This document shows, piece by piece, positions 37,665 to 48,403 of a stretch of DNA of 64,000 bases; position 1 is the first letter of the stretch, and each line of letters begins with the position of its first letter. Under the pieces are notes generated by a model, which was given only the letters and a program-made list of their open reading frames with translations, did not search any database and was not told the origin of the DNA. Source of the DNA: an uncultured Saprospiraceae bacterium. GTDB taxonomy: Bacteria > Bacteroidota > Bacteroidia > Chitinophagales > Saprospiraceae. The stretch is taken from NCBI GenBank assembly GCA_938015805.1, contig CALLXF010000045.1, positions 16,867 to 80,866 of the forward strand, read 5' to 3'. The position numbers and the translations under genes are program-made.

Positions 37665-40040
37665 ATGACATTATTGAAAAAAGCATTACAAAAAATTCCA
37701 ATACTTCCTTTAATAGCATTACTACTATCCATAGGAACGATCCATGCACAAGAGGAGAGAAAATTTACTCTAAGTGGTCATGTAAAAGATGGTAATTCGG
37801 GAGAAGAACTCATAGCAGCTAATATTTATGTAAAAGAGCTGGGCTTAGGAAACACCACTAATCTATATGGCTACTATTCCCTTACACTAAAAGCAGGGAC
37901 TTATCAAATCGTCTACAGCTATCTTGGTTTTGAGGATAAAACTATAAGTGTAACATTGGATAAAAATATAAGAAAAGACATTGATCTTGCAGAAGCTGGA
38001 CATATGATTTCTGAAATCACAATCCTGGCAGAAGAAAAAGATAAAAACGTAGAATCTACAGAGATGAGTCGAGTTACGATAGACGTCGCTGCTGTAAAAA
38101 AGATGCCTGCACTTTTTGGAGAGGTAGATATCATCAAAGCAATACAATTATTACCTGGCGTAAAATCGATAGGAGAAGGAACTTCCGGATTTTATGTAAG
38201 AGGTGGAAACGCCGACCAGAACCTCGTATTGCTAGATGAGGCTCCCATTTACAATGCCTCTCACTTACTCGGGTTTTTCTCATCATTTAATCCAGATGCG
38301 ATAAAAGATATGCAACTATATAAAGGTGCTATCCCTTCTCGATATGGAGGTCGCTTGAGTTCGGTTTTAGACATTAGGATGAAAGAAGGAAATGCCAAAA
38401 AATTTGGAGGATCTGCGGGAATCGGGTTAATTATGTCTCGTCTGTCATTGGAAGCTCCTCTAGGAAATAATGGAAGTTTTATAGTATCTGGCCGGAGGTC
38501 TTACCTCGATGTAATGGCCAAAACTTACTTTGCACTTAAAGGTAAGAGCAGCGAAGATCAGTTTTACTTTTATGATCTAAATGCAAAAGGAAATTACAGA
38601 ATAAATGACAACAATAGAATATTTGTTTCTGGCTATTTTGGAAAGGATATCTTAAGTCAAGAGGAAGAGGAAGAAGACGGTTTAGACTTAAATGTGTTCT
38701 GGGGAAATAAAACAGCGACTGTAAGATGGAATCACATTTTTTCTCCTAGGCTATTTTCCAATGTTACTGCTTACTATAGTAATTATAATTACGGACTAGG
38801 GTTCGAAGATGGAATTAATTCTGTAGACTGGAATTCAACATTAGAGGAACTCAGTGTCAAGGCTGATTTCACTGCTTTCCTAACTCCAGATTACAGTATA
38901 GATTTTGGGGTACAATCGATTAAACATGATATCGCTCCTGGAGAAATAAAAGTATATGACAGTGCAGATAGTCTCCTAGTAGATTACGATATCGATCATG
39001 TATCCAGCATAGAAAATGCGATTTACGTGAGTAATAACTGGAATGTAAATGATGACCTTTCTGTCGAAGTTGGTTTGCGAGGATCATCACTTCACAACGT
39101 GGGACCTCATACTCATTACACTGCCAATGAAGAATCAGAAATCACAGATTCTACTGTTTACAAATCTGGTATTTATAATAGTTACTATAACCTGGAGCCT
39201 CGACTAGGGATCAAATATTCTCTAGGGAAAAATAACTCTATAAAAGCCAGCTATAATCGCACAGCTCAGTATATCCAGCAGGCGTCTAATGGTAATATAG
39301 CTACCCCATTTGACATTTGGTTTAATGCAACACCATTAGTTAAGCCACAACTTGCCGACCAATATGCAATAGGCTATTTCCAAAATTTTAAAGACAATTC
39401 TTATGAGGCATCTGTAGAAGTTTATTTCAAAGATTTTACTAACGCAATCGACTTTAAAGAAAGAGCCAGTTTACTTCTAAACGAAAACCTAGAAGGCGAA
39501 TTAAGACTCGGAGTCGCTAGAGCCTATGGAGCAGAATTTATGGTCAAAAAAGATCTTGGAAAACTTACAGGATGGATCAGTTATACCTATTCCAAAATAG
39601 AAAAGAGAATAGAAACTATTAATAATAATCAATGGTATAATGCTAAGTATGACAAGCCTCATGACCTCTCCATTGTATTAGCCTATGAACTATCTGATCG
39701 TATTAGACTTTCGTCCAATTTTGTATATTCCTCTGGAGCAGCAGTTACTTTTCCTACTGGTAAATATTTTTTCCAAGGCACAGCAGTGCCGATCTATTCG
39801 GAAAGAAATGGCGAACGTTTACCCGACTATCATAGGATGGATGTATCCCTAACTTTAAAGTCAAAAAATAAAAACCGAAGATTTAAAGGAGAATGGGTTT
39901 TCGGGATATACAATCTGTATGATCGAAGAAATGCTTTAGCTATAAACTTTAAGGAAGATCTAATGGGCGGCGGCACCTATGCCGAAAAAAGATCAATCTT
40001 TTCTATAGTACCCTCTATCACTTACAATCTTAAATTTTAA
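37665..40040 (+). CDS. TonB-dependent receptor with CarboxypepD_reg-like N-terminal domain
   Basis: FTLSGHVKDGNSGEELIAANIYVKE; plug LLPGVKSIGEGTSGFYVRGGNADQNLVLLDEAPIYN; C-terminal SIVPSITYNLKF. Confidence 0.92.
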   Translation: MTLLKKALQKIPILPLIALLLSIGTIHAQEERKFTLSGHVKDGNSGEELIAANIYVKELGLGNTTNLYGYYSLTLKAGTYQIVYSYLGFEDKTISVTLDKNIRKDIDLAEAGHMISEITILAEEKDKNVESTEMSRVTIDVAAVKKMPALFGEVDIIKAIQLLPGVKSIGEGTSGFYVRGGNADQNLVLLDEAPIYNASHLLGFFSSFNPDAIKDMQLYKGAIPSRYGGRLSSVLDIRMKEGNAKKFGGSAGIGLIMSRLSLEAPLGNNGSFIVSGRRSYLDVMAKTYFALKGKSSEDQFYFYDLNAKGNYRINDNNRIFVSGYFGKDILSQEEEEEDGLDLNVFWGNKTATVRWNHIFSPRLFSNVTAYYSNYNYGLGFEDGINSVDWNSTLEELSVKADFTAFLTPDYSIDFGVQSIKHDIAPGEIKVYDSADSLLVDYDIDHVSSIENAIYVSNNWNVNDDLSVEVGLRGSSLHNVGPHTHYTANEESEITDSTVYKSGIYNSYYNLEPRLGIKYSLGKNNSIKASYNRTAQYIQQASNGNIATPFDIWFNATPLVKPQLADQYAIGYFQNFKDNSYEASVEVYFKDFTNAIDFKERASLLLNENLEGELRLGVARAYGAEFMVKKDLGKLTGWISYTYSKIEKRIETINNNQWYNAKYDKPHDLSIVLAYELSDRIRLSSNFVYSSGAAVTFPTGKYFFQGTAVPIYSERNGERLPDYHRMDVSLTLKSKNKNRRFKGEWVFGIYNLYDRRNALAINFKEDLMGGGTYAEKRSIFSIVPSITYNLKF

Positions 40041-40052
40041 AAACAACGAATC

Positions 40053-40871
40053 ATGATTACTAAATATTTATATATTCTTCTTATTTCCATCCTTTCTCTA
40101 ATTATGCTATCTAGCTGTTTTTCGGAAAGAATAGATTTAGATTTAAATACACTTGAAAACAAAAAAGTGGTGATTACCAGTTGGCTCAATAATCTAGATG
40201 ATGACCAATATGTCCAAGTATATTATACGGGAGATTACTTTATAGATCCTAACATGGAGTCTATAAATGATGCCACTGTTACCCTGAGCTATGAGACAGA
40301 GGAACTAGTCCTCGAGAACACTACTAATGGAATCTATCTTTTACCCTCTGAGTGGAAAGGAGTCGAAGACATACAATACACACTAACGGTTACGCATAAT
40401 AATATGGAGTACCGAGCTGTTTCTATACTCAGAGCAATGCCTTTAATTCAAAACATAGAATCCGTCCTACAGATAGAAAATGATACGACTAGCTTTTATG
40501 AAATCTATTTTGAGTTTCAGGAAACAGCCGGCGAAGGAGATGGATATTTTGCTATCGACTATATTAAAAATAGTAATCAAAAAAATGTAATCAAGACAGG
40601 TGACTGGATAGATGACTCTTATCTCGACGGAGAATATATCACTGATCTTACGGTTACCAGTAACAATCATCAACAGGGGGATACCGTGATTTTAGAAACC
40701 CATAATATCGGATTAAAAGCAGTAGAATATCTTGAAAGCATCGATACGGAAATATTTAGAGAAGGACTACTCGATCCACCTCCAGTAAATGTGCCTACTA
40801 ATTTTTCCAATGGAGCAGTCGGCTATTTCCTAACAAGCGGAAAAAGAATAAACGAGATCATTATCGACTAA
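40053..40871 (+). CDS. DUF4249-like lipoprotein
   Basis: Lipobox IMLSSCFS; KKVVITSWLNNLDDDQYVQVYYTGDYF; typical partner position after a TonB receptor. Confidence 0.75.
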   Translation: MITKYLYILLISILSLIMLSSCFSERIDLDLNTLENKKVVITSWLNNLDDDQYVQVYYTGDYFIDPNMESINDATVTLSYETEELVLENTTNGIYLLPSEWKGVEDIQYTLTVTHNNMEYRAVSILRAMPLIQNIESVLQIENDTTSFYEIYFEFQETAGEGDGYFAIDYIKNSNQKNVIKTGDWIDDSYLDGEYITDLTVTSNNHQQGDTVILETHNIGLKAVEYLESIDTEIFREGLLDPPPVNVPTNFSNGAVGYFLTSGKRINEIIID

Positions 40872-41120
40872 TGGCATAAATGATCCAAACAAACAGAAAA
40901 ATGGTATAAATCATCAAAAGATTAATATTAAAGATTTACGAAGTCATGGTTTGTGTATGACTACTAAATAGGCTGTTTAGTAGTAGCACTCCATGCTCGT
41001 AAATCCTAAATCACTTTATAATTACATTATTCATATTAAACATTTTAAACTTTCGTTAACATGTTGTTATCATAATCAGCTACTATTAGTTATTACATTT
41101 ACGATAGTCTAAAATGCAAT

Positions 41121-43934
41121 ATGAAATCACCACTCCTTTCCTTACTGCTTTGCCTATTCTCTATTTCCTGTTTGTCGCAAAATTACTCGATTAAGGGAAT
41201 CGTAACCGACACCTTAGATGTTACACTGATATCTTCCACCGTTTTACTATTAGAACAGTCAGACTCTACAATGGTCGATTTTACTCGTACCGAACTGGAT
41301 GGATCATTTAAATTTGAACAAGTAACACCAGGTGCGTATATCGTTAAGACCACTTATATAGGCTACATTCCTAAGACCGTAAATGTCCCCGCGGAAAACA
41401 AAGAAGATATAGATGTCGGTATCATTAAAATGGTCGAACTAGCAGAGGAACTTATGACTGTAGTTATAAAAGCCGCTAAAGCTCCGATAAAAATGCGTGG
41501 AGATACCATAGAATATGATGCGACTACTTTTAAGGTCCCTGAAGGATCGACGGTAGAAGATTTACTTAAGAGACTGCCGGGCATAGAAGTAGAATCTGAC
41601 GGCAGTATTATGGCAGATGGCAAAGACGTAAATACAGTAACGGTAGATGGAAAAGCATTTTTTGGGCAAGATCCTAAAGCCGCCACAAAAAATTTGCCAG
41701 CAGAAGGTATCTCCAAAGTACAAGTCTTTGATACTAAAACGGAAGAAGAAGAAATCACTGGTGCAACCTCGCAGTCCAAAGAAAAAACGATGAATCTAGA
41801 GCTAAAAGAAGATTTTAAAAATGGTGGATTTGGGAAGGTGATCGCTGGTATGGGTACAGAAAGCACTAAGGAGCTCAAAGGAAACTATAATCGATTTAAT
41901 AAAAAAATACAGTTTAGTCTTGTCGGTGTAGGCAATAACACAGGACGTAACGGATTATCATGGAATGACTACCAAGATTTTATGGGATCGCAGTCTTTTA
42001 ATTTTGGAGGTGGCACGGACTATGGTTTTGGAGGAGGTGGATGGAGAAGTTTTACTTTTGGAGGTGGTAGCGGAGGATTAGAGTCCAATATCCAATCTAT
42101 CTTTTTTAACAATTCCGGTAATGGAGGGTTACCCGAAAACTACAACGGAGGAATCAATTTTAACTACGAGCATAATAAGACCAAAGTAAGTTCTGTCTAT
42201 TACTATAACCAGTCAGGAATCATAAGAGATGGTAACTCATCTAGAGATCGATTTTTTCAAGAGTTTACCACTAACGAGGAAGCAACTAATTTAAATGATA
42301 ATCTATCCAGAGGTCATCGTATCGAGCTGGAATTTACAAAAGATATCGACAGCTTACATTTTGTAAAACTAAAAACTAACGGAGCTTTTATAAACGAAAA
42401 CAACCAAGCTCAAGAAAACACAGAATTGCGTAAAGACGGAGTATTAACCAGTACATCAGATATCAAAAACGATATAAACACTAATGGTTATCTAGGTAAT
42501 GCACTATTACTCTTAAGAAAAAAGTTTAAAAAGAAAGGACGTAGCCTAGGAGTAAACGCTTCTTATCTCTACACTGAACTGGAAGATAACTGGACGCAAA
42601 ATTCCGTTACGAATTTTTATAACAACGCTGCAGAGATAGATAGTACCGCGATTATAAACCAGCTGAATACTAATATCAGAAACAAAAAACAACTTAAGGC
42701 AAACGCATTGTACGTAGAACCGTTGAGCGAAAAATTCTTCTGGCAGACCTTTTATAATTTTAGCAATAGAGAAGAAACTGGAGATCGGGAAGTAAATGAT
42801 ATCAGTGGATCAGAAAGGTTATTAAACGAAGATCTTAGTAGAACGTATATCAATAATATAGATCTGGATCGAATAGGATCTTCCTTAAGATACTCTTACG
42901 AGGGCGTTAATATAACGATGGGATTAGGGTATCAGCGTTTTGATCTTAAAGGTGATTTTAAAGGAAAAGGAGACAGCCCTATTATAGGAAAAGTGGACAA
43001 GATCTTTACTAATTGGATTCCGCATTTCTCTCTAAATTTTGAACCGATAAGGAATGGTTATATGTCATTCGGCTATAGCCGAAATGCTACAGAACCATCT
43101 ATAGATGATCTGCAGCCGATCGTAAATAATCTAAATCCGCAGTATATAGTCATCGGTAATCCCGGATTAACTCCAGAAATTAATAATCGATTTTCTACCT
43201 CATTTAATCACTCCCATCCGCTAAGTGGAAGAAGAATAAATCTGAATGCCAGTATCGAATTTAACGAAAGCCAGTTTTCTACTAGTGAGACTGTAGATTC
43301 GTTTCTGATCACTACAGCTCAGCCGATTAACGTATCGGGCGGGCGATCTTGGGACGTCAGCGGAAGTTTAAATTTTCCAATTATAAAAAATAGGATTACC
43401 ACACGGATGCGACTAAATGTGGGCCAAAACATCAGACCATCATTTGTAAATGATATAAAAAACAATACGACCTCTCTAAGTTATAATCCCTATATACGTG
43501 TAAACATTACTCCAGTGGATGCCATAGGTATTTACCTCACCGCTAGAAGTAGTTTTGTAAATACCACTTATGATATAAATACTAGCCAAAATCAAAGTAC
43601 CAGAAATGATACATACTCTGCAGAGCTAACAGCAAAAACCTTTGCAGGAATATTTTTAAATGCAAATTTCAATTATCAGAAATTTAAGAATAACAGGTTT
43701 AATGTAGACCGGAGTATACCTATACTTAACCTTTCTATCTACAAGCAAATCTTAAAAGGTAATCGTGGAGAAATACGTGTTTCTCTTTATGATGCCTTTA
43801 ATAAGAATGTGGGTTTTACCTCATCTGACACGTACAGGTCTGAGACTCAGTCTCTAGCTAGATATGTAATGCTGAGCTTTACGTATAACATTAGAGGAAT
43901 ACAATCGTCTGCTCATAAGAAGAGCTGGTGGTAA
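41121..43934 (+). CDS. Outer membrane beta-barrel protein (TonB-receptor-like, CarboxypepD_reg-like N-terminus)
   Basis: YSIKGIVTDTLDVTLISSTVLLLE; LLKRLPGIEVESDGSIMADGKDVNTVTVDGKAFFGQDPKAATKNLPAEGISKVQVFD; Gly-rich barrel. Confidence 0.9.
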   Translation: MKSPLLSLLLCLFSISCLSQNYSIKGIVTDTLDVTLISSTVLLLEQSDSTMVDFTRTELDGSFKFEQVTPGAYIVKTTYIGYIPKTVNVPAENKEDIDVGIIKMVELAEELMTVVIKAAKAPIKMRGDTIEYDATTFKVPEGSTVEDLLKRLPGIEVESDGSIMADGKDVNTVTVDGKAFFGQDPKAATKNLPAEGISKVQVFDTKTEEEEITGATSQSKEKTMNLELKEDFKNGGFGKVIAGMGTESTKELKGNYNRFNKKIQFSLVGVGNNTGRNGLSWNDYQDFMGSQSFNFGGGTDYGFGGGGWRSFTFGGGSGGLESNIQSIFFNNSGNGGLPENYNGGINFNYEHNKTKVSSVYYYNQSGIIRDGNSSRDRFFQEFTTNEEATNLNDNLSRGHRIELEFTKDIDSLHFVKLKTNGAFINENNQAQENTELRKDGVLTSTSDIKNDINTNGYLGNALLLLRKKFKKKGRSLGVNASYLYTELEDNWTQNSVTNFYNNAAEIDSTAIINQLNTNIRNKKQLKANALYVEPLSEKFFWQTFYNFSNREETGDREVNDISGSERLLNEDLSRTYINNIDLDRIGSSLRYSYEGVNITMGLGYQRFDLKGDFKGKGDSPIIGKVDKIFTNWIPHFSLNFEPIRNGYMSFGYSRNATEPSIDDLQPIVNNLNPQYIVIGNPGLTPEINNRFSTSFNHSHPLSGRRINLNASIEFNESQFSTSETVDSFLITTAQPINVSGGRSWDVSGSLNFPIIKNRITTRMRLNVGQNIRPSFVNDIKNNTTSLSYNPYIRVNITPVDAIGIYLTARSSFVNTTYDINTSQNQSTRNDTYSAELTAKTFAGIFLNANFNYQKFKNNRFNVDRSIPILNLSIYKQILKGNRGEIRVSLYDAFNKNVGFTSSDTYRSETQSLARYVMLSFTYNIRGIQSSAHKKSWW

Positions 43935-44034
43935 AATAAAAAAATGGATTTTGTGGACATCTTTATTTTAGATCCTACATAAATTTTAAAGTACTAGATT
44001 CTAAAAACCAAAGTTGATTATTTATTCAATCGTT

Positions 44035-44781
44035 ATGATACAAAAAAAAATACTTTTAGGATTTCTGATATTTATCATTGGCGGAAGCCTCTACGCTCAA
44101 GACGTAAAAGGTGTGGTTACTTATAATCGTAAGACGGATTATATTTCTATTATTTCTAAGTTACCTCATATGACTAAAGAAGAAGTAGATCGGATGTCTC
44201 TGACCTGGGGAAACTGGGCCTCTGAAGGTCGCGATCATCATCTTTTTTTCAAGAAAAATAAATCTCTATATCAACCAAAAAAGCGAGAAAACGATAACGG
44301 TTATTCTTGGAAACAAGATCAATTTGTCCTTATCCGAGACTATAAAAATAAGGAGCGAGAAGACGTTATAGAGACACTCGGCAACCTGTATCATATTAAA
44401 GGTCCACTAGTAAAGAGAAAATGGAAAATACTAAACGAGATTAGAGAAATAGCGGGTTACCTCTGTATGAAAGCAGAAACTTACAACCCTATAAAAGATC
44501 AGACGATTCATGCCTGGTTTGCAGATGGAATTACTTTTAGCGGTGGTCCTGAAGGTTTTGGTGGATTACCTGGTCTGATCCTAGAGATCGATATAAACAA
44601 CGGAGACGCTGTTATCACCGCTACTTCTGTGGATCTAGATAGAGAGGATGTTACCTTACCTATCCCTAAAAAAATAAAAGGTAAAAAAATCACTGAAGAA
44701 AAATTTGATGCCATTATTAAAAAATACGTAAAAGAGACCATCGAGGGCAAAAAGAATCCTTACTGGAGAGTGAGGTATTAG
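44035..44781 (+). CDS. GLPGLI family protein
   Basis: Signature GFGGLPGLILEIDINNGDAVITATSV; ATG at 44035 precedes the signal peptide (track starts at TTG 44014). Confidence 0.9.
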   Translation: MIQKKILLGFLIFIIGGSLYAQDVKGVVTYNRKTDYISIISKLPHMTKEEVDRMSLTWGNWASEGRDHHLFFKKNKSLYQPKKRENDNGYSWKQDQFVLIRDYKNKEREDVIETLGNLYHIKGPLVKRKWKILNEIREIAGYLCMKAETYNPIKDQTIHAWFADGITFSGGPEGFGGLPGLILEIDINNGDAVITATSVDLDREDVTLPIPKKIKGKKITEEKFDAIIKKYVKETIEGKKNPYWRVRY

Positions 44782-45091
44782 AGATTTATACTATTATATT
44801 TCAGTTTGTTAGATTCTTCAACATCAATCATATGGTATGGTTTTACGATATCGAATATCTATTCTAATATGAAGTAATTCGATTAAATTATATTACTGCT
44901 TGATCTAAAGATCCATGAGTGAATTACAAAAAATCAACATCTACTTAGTTGCTCAATTAAGACAGGATAGAAATAGTCCTATAGCTAAGACTAAGAGGCA
45001 AATGTTTTTAATTGAATTTTTTGATTCATAATAAACCTAAAGGGGTCATCTAAATAGTGGCGAATTTTTGATTACCGATAACTAAAGCCAA

Positions 45092-45811
45092 TTACCGCAA
45101 CCGCTGGATCTCATTGATGATATTTTTTTTAAGCTTTTTTTCGTAGCGATCCATATTGTTAAATTCCATTATCATACTGTTTACAAGCTCCGTTTTTAAT
45201 TCGGCTTGCCTTGTCTCTTCTAAGTATATCGCATATTCTAACCGTTGCGGATAGTTTGTATACGGAATATTTAATTTTTGAAAAAGACCATCAGCCATTG
45301 CTGATTTATTCTCATAATGGTATGACCATGCAAGGTATACCGCTTCGTTACTTTTTGTAAATTCCTTTTGATCTAATAAATCTTTACCTAAAGCGATTAC
45401 TGTATCATACTCTTTAAGCTTATAGCTAGCTTGGATAATCTTTTTCTTTAAGCCTAGATCGTCTTTATAGGATCCTTTAGTTTCCTGCTGATATAGATCT
45501 AAAGCTTCTGAGTATAATCCATTTTTTAAATACTCATCAGCAAGAAGGATACGATTAGTATGGGTATTAGAGAAATTAAGATTTTTTTGAAGCTTGTCAA
45601 TTTTTAAATTTTTAAAAATAGCTTCTTTGATATTTTCTGAGACTTGCTCTACTTGATCCCTATTATAAAAATGATGATATAGATAAAACAAGCAGCCTAC
45701 TAAGGGAATAAAAAATATTACAAAGAACCATTTATAATCAGACTTATGGGCATAAGCATGGTAAAGGCAAAACATTTGCAAGATAAATATAGGAGAATAA
45801 TAGCCTATCAT
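45092..45811 (-). CDS. Membrane-anchored TPR-like protein
   Basis: Two N-terminal TM segments then helical repeats (RILLADEYLKNGLYSEALDLYQQETKG...LKEYDTVIALGKDLLDQKEF). Confidence 0.65.
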   Translation of the reverse strand: MIGYYSPIFILQMFCLYHAYAHKSDYKWFFVIFFIPLVGCLFYLYHHFYNRDQVEQVSENIKEAIFKNLKIDKLQKNLNFSNTHTNRILLADEYLKNGLYSEALDLYQQETKGSYKDDLGLKKKIIQASYKLKEYDTVIALGKDLLDQKEFTKSNEAVYLAWSYHYENKSAMADGLFQKLNIPYTNYPQRLEYAIYLEETRQAELKTELVNSMIMEFNNMDRYEKKLKKNIINEIQRLR

Positions 45812-46086
45812 GTAGTTTGATTATAGTGATATAAACTGGATTCGGTAAACGCAATGTACAAAAACAAAAGTGGTTAAATCAAATACGATATATTATTCAT
45901 TTTACTAATATCAGAAATTTTCAATATTGCAATCATTGAATAGTAAGATATGTTTTAATTTACATCCCGATTAAGGTAAAAAAGTAAAAACCAGTCTTTA
46001 AAGATCCAAAACGATACGTATCACCGTATATAAAATCGTATCTGTTATACAGAGATATGTAATACCAGTCACCACAAAAAAAACCA

Positions 46087-48306
46087 GTGAAAAACGCAAT
46101 AACCATTTCCATTCTACTTTGTTTTCAAGTCCTATCTTATAGTCATTCTATCACAGGAAAAATTACAGACCAAGACAATGATGCTATTTTTAACGCACAA
46201 GTTTTAAACCTCAGTTCTAACGACCATGCACATACCGATGAGTCAGGAATGTTTGTTTTAAAGTCTGTAAATATTGGAGATACCTTACGTTTTACGCACC
46301 TCGTTTATAAAACCAAAACGCTTATTATTACAGAAATAGAGAAACCGTTACATATCGTTATGGATGATGCATTTGTATCCATAGATCAGATAGTAATCGT
46401 TCCAGAGATAGATGCAATAAATTTAATCACAGACATAGATATACAAACGGAGCCTGTAAACTCTTCGCAAGATATACTAAGAGCAGTACCTGGTCTTTTT
46501 ATAGGTCAGCATGCTGGAGGTGGTAAGGCCGAACAAATATTCTTAAGAGGATTTGACATAGATCATGGAACTGATATCGCTATAAATGTCGATGGACTCC
46601 CTGTAAACATGGTATCTCATGCACATGGTCAAGGATATGCAGATTTACATTTTGTTATTCCTGAGACTGTCAGTAAAATTGATTTTGGGAAAGGGCCCTA
46701 TTACGCTGATAAAGGAAATTTTAATACCGCTGGATACGTAGATTTTAAAACCAGAAAAAGTATAGACGAGAGTACTCTAAAAATAGAAACAGGGAGATTT
46801 AATACTCATAGAATTTTAGGAATGTTTAATGTGGCAAATACTAACAAGCATAAATCGTATCTAGCTGCAGAGAGAATCTCTAGCGATGGTCCTTTTGAGA
46901 GTCCACAAAATTTTAATCGCCTAAACATTATAGGCAAATACACTGCTACTATCGGTAATAATGATCGTATCGGTGGCTCGCTATCTCATTTTACGAGTAC
47001 GTGGGACGCTTCAGGTCAAATTCCCGAGCGGGCTGTAAACGATGGGAGTATTTCTAGATTTGGAGCGATAGATGATACAGAGGGAGGTAATACGAGTCGC
47101 AGTAACCTAACTCTGGAGTATGATAAATTCATCACCCAAAAAAGCTTGATTAAAAACTCGTTTTTTATAAGTAAATATGATTTTGAACTGTTTTCTAATT
47201 TCACCTTCTTTCTAGATGATCCTATTAATGGTGATCAAATAAGACAAAATGAGAAAAGGACTATTTATGGCTTTAACAGCGAATATTTTCAATCCTTTGA
47301 AACCAGAGGTATTGATGGAAATTGGCAAATTGGTATTTCACTCCGTAATGACCAAAGCAATAACAATGAATTATCTCATACACTAAATCGAAAAGCGGTA
47401 TTAGAATATTATGCCCTCGGTGATATTAATGAAACCAATATCGGAGGATACATAAATTCAGAATGGCACTTAGGAAAATGGATGATTAACCCATCGATCA
47501 GAATGGACATTTTTAATTACCAATATAAAGATGCTCTATCCCCTACCTACCAAAACTTATCCACCGCTAAATCTATCGTATCTCCTAAATTAAATCTACT
47601 TTATAATTTCTCTAGTGACCTTCAGTTGTATTTAAAGACAGGTAAAGGTTTTCATTCTAACGATACTCGGGTCGCTGTTGCACAAAACGGAAACAAAATT
47701 CTACCAGCAGCTTATGGTGCAGACCTTGGATTTATCTGGAAACCGATTCCTAATCTTGTAATTAATAGTGCTTTATGGTATTTATTTTTAGAGCAAGAGT
47801 TTGTCTATGTAGGAGATGCTGGAATAGTCGAACCGAGCGGAGAAACCAAAAGACAAGGAATAGATTTAAGTGTCCGATATCAGATTAGTAATAATTTGTT
47901 TTGGGATTTTGATACTAATTACACCCTGGCTCGCTCCTCAACTGAAGAAAAAGGTATGGACTATATTCCTCTAGCTCCGAATTTTACAATGGTCAGTGGG
48001 TTAAAATATATTACAGATAATGGTCTTTATGCTGGAGCCAATGTAAGATTCCTAGATGATAGACCGGCTAACGAAGATAATAGTATCGTCGCTAAAGGAT
48101 ACACTGTAGTAGATATGAACCTCGGCTATGTATGGAGATCTTTAGATTTTGGATTGCAAGTTCAAAACTTACTAAATACCGAATGGAACGAAACCCAATT
48201 TGCAACTGAATCTAGGTTACAAAACGAACCACAACCGGTCGAAGAAATTCACTTTACCCCGGGGACACCTTTTTTTATTAAAGGAGTGGTTTCTTTTAGG
48301 TTTTAG
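46087..48306 (+). CDS. TonB-dependent receptor
   Basis: ITGKITDQDNDAIFNAQVLNLSS; ILRAVPGLFIGQHAGGGKAEQIFLRGFDIDHGTDIAINVDGLPVNMVSHAHGQGYADLHF; GTG start. Confidence 0.92.
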   Translation: MKNAITISILLCFQVLSYSHSITGKITDQDNDAIFNAQVLNLSSNDHAHTDESGMFVLKSVNIGDTLRFTHLVYKTKTLIITEIEKPLHIVMDDAFVSIDQIVIVPEIDAINLITDIDIQTEPVNSSQDILRAVPGLFIGQHAGGGKAEQIFLRGFDIDHGTDIAINVDGLPVNMVSHAHGQGYADLHFVIPETVSKIDFGKGPYYADKGNFNTAGYVDFKTRKSIDESTLKIETGRFNTHRILGMFNVANTNKHKSYLAAERISSDGPFESPQNFNRLNIIGKYTATIGNNDRIGGSLSHFTSTWDASGQIPERAVNDGSISRFGAIDDTEGGNTSRSNLTLEYDKFITQKSLIKNSFFISKYDFELFSNFTFFLDDPINGDQIRQNEKRTIYGFNSEYFQSFETRGIDGNWQIGISLRNDQSNNNELSHTLNRKAVLEYYALGDINETNIGGYINSEWHLGKWMINPSIRMDIFNYQYKDALSPTYQNLSTAKSIVSPKLNLLYNFSSDLQLYLKTGKGFHSNDTRVAVAQNGNKILPAAYGADLGFIWKPIPNLVINSALWYLFLEQEFVYVGDAGIVEPSGETKRQGIDLSVRYQISNNLFWDFDTNYTLARSSTEEKGMDYIPLAPNFTMVSGLKYITDNGLYAGANVRFLDDRPANEDNSIVAKGYTVVDMNLGYVWRSLDFGLQVQNLLNTEWNETQFATESRLQNEPQPVEEIHFTPGTPFFIKGVVSFRF

Positions 48307-48403
48307 ATTGGATATTTAATTTTTAGTTATCGGACCCGAGTGTTTAGAACTCCTTGAAACTTAGAATTTAAGCCTTAGTCCTTCAAACTAAATACTCAAA
48401 ACA

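Noticed and set aside
40871-40919. Two similar strings atggcataaatgatccaaa / atggtataaatcatcaaaa 30 nt apart
   Set aside because: 16/19 identity in AT-rich DNA, only two units; not enough for a repeat array or CRISPR.
41363-41878. 171-aa minus-strand ORF opposite the 41121 barrel gene
   Set aside because: Ser/Thr/Pro-rich antisense shadow; the sense frame has strong family motifs.
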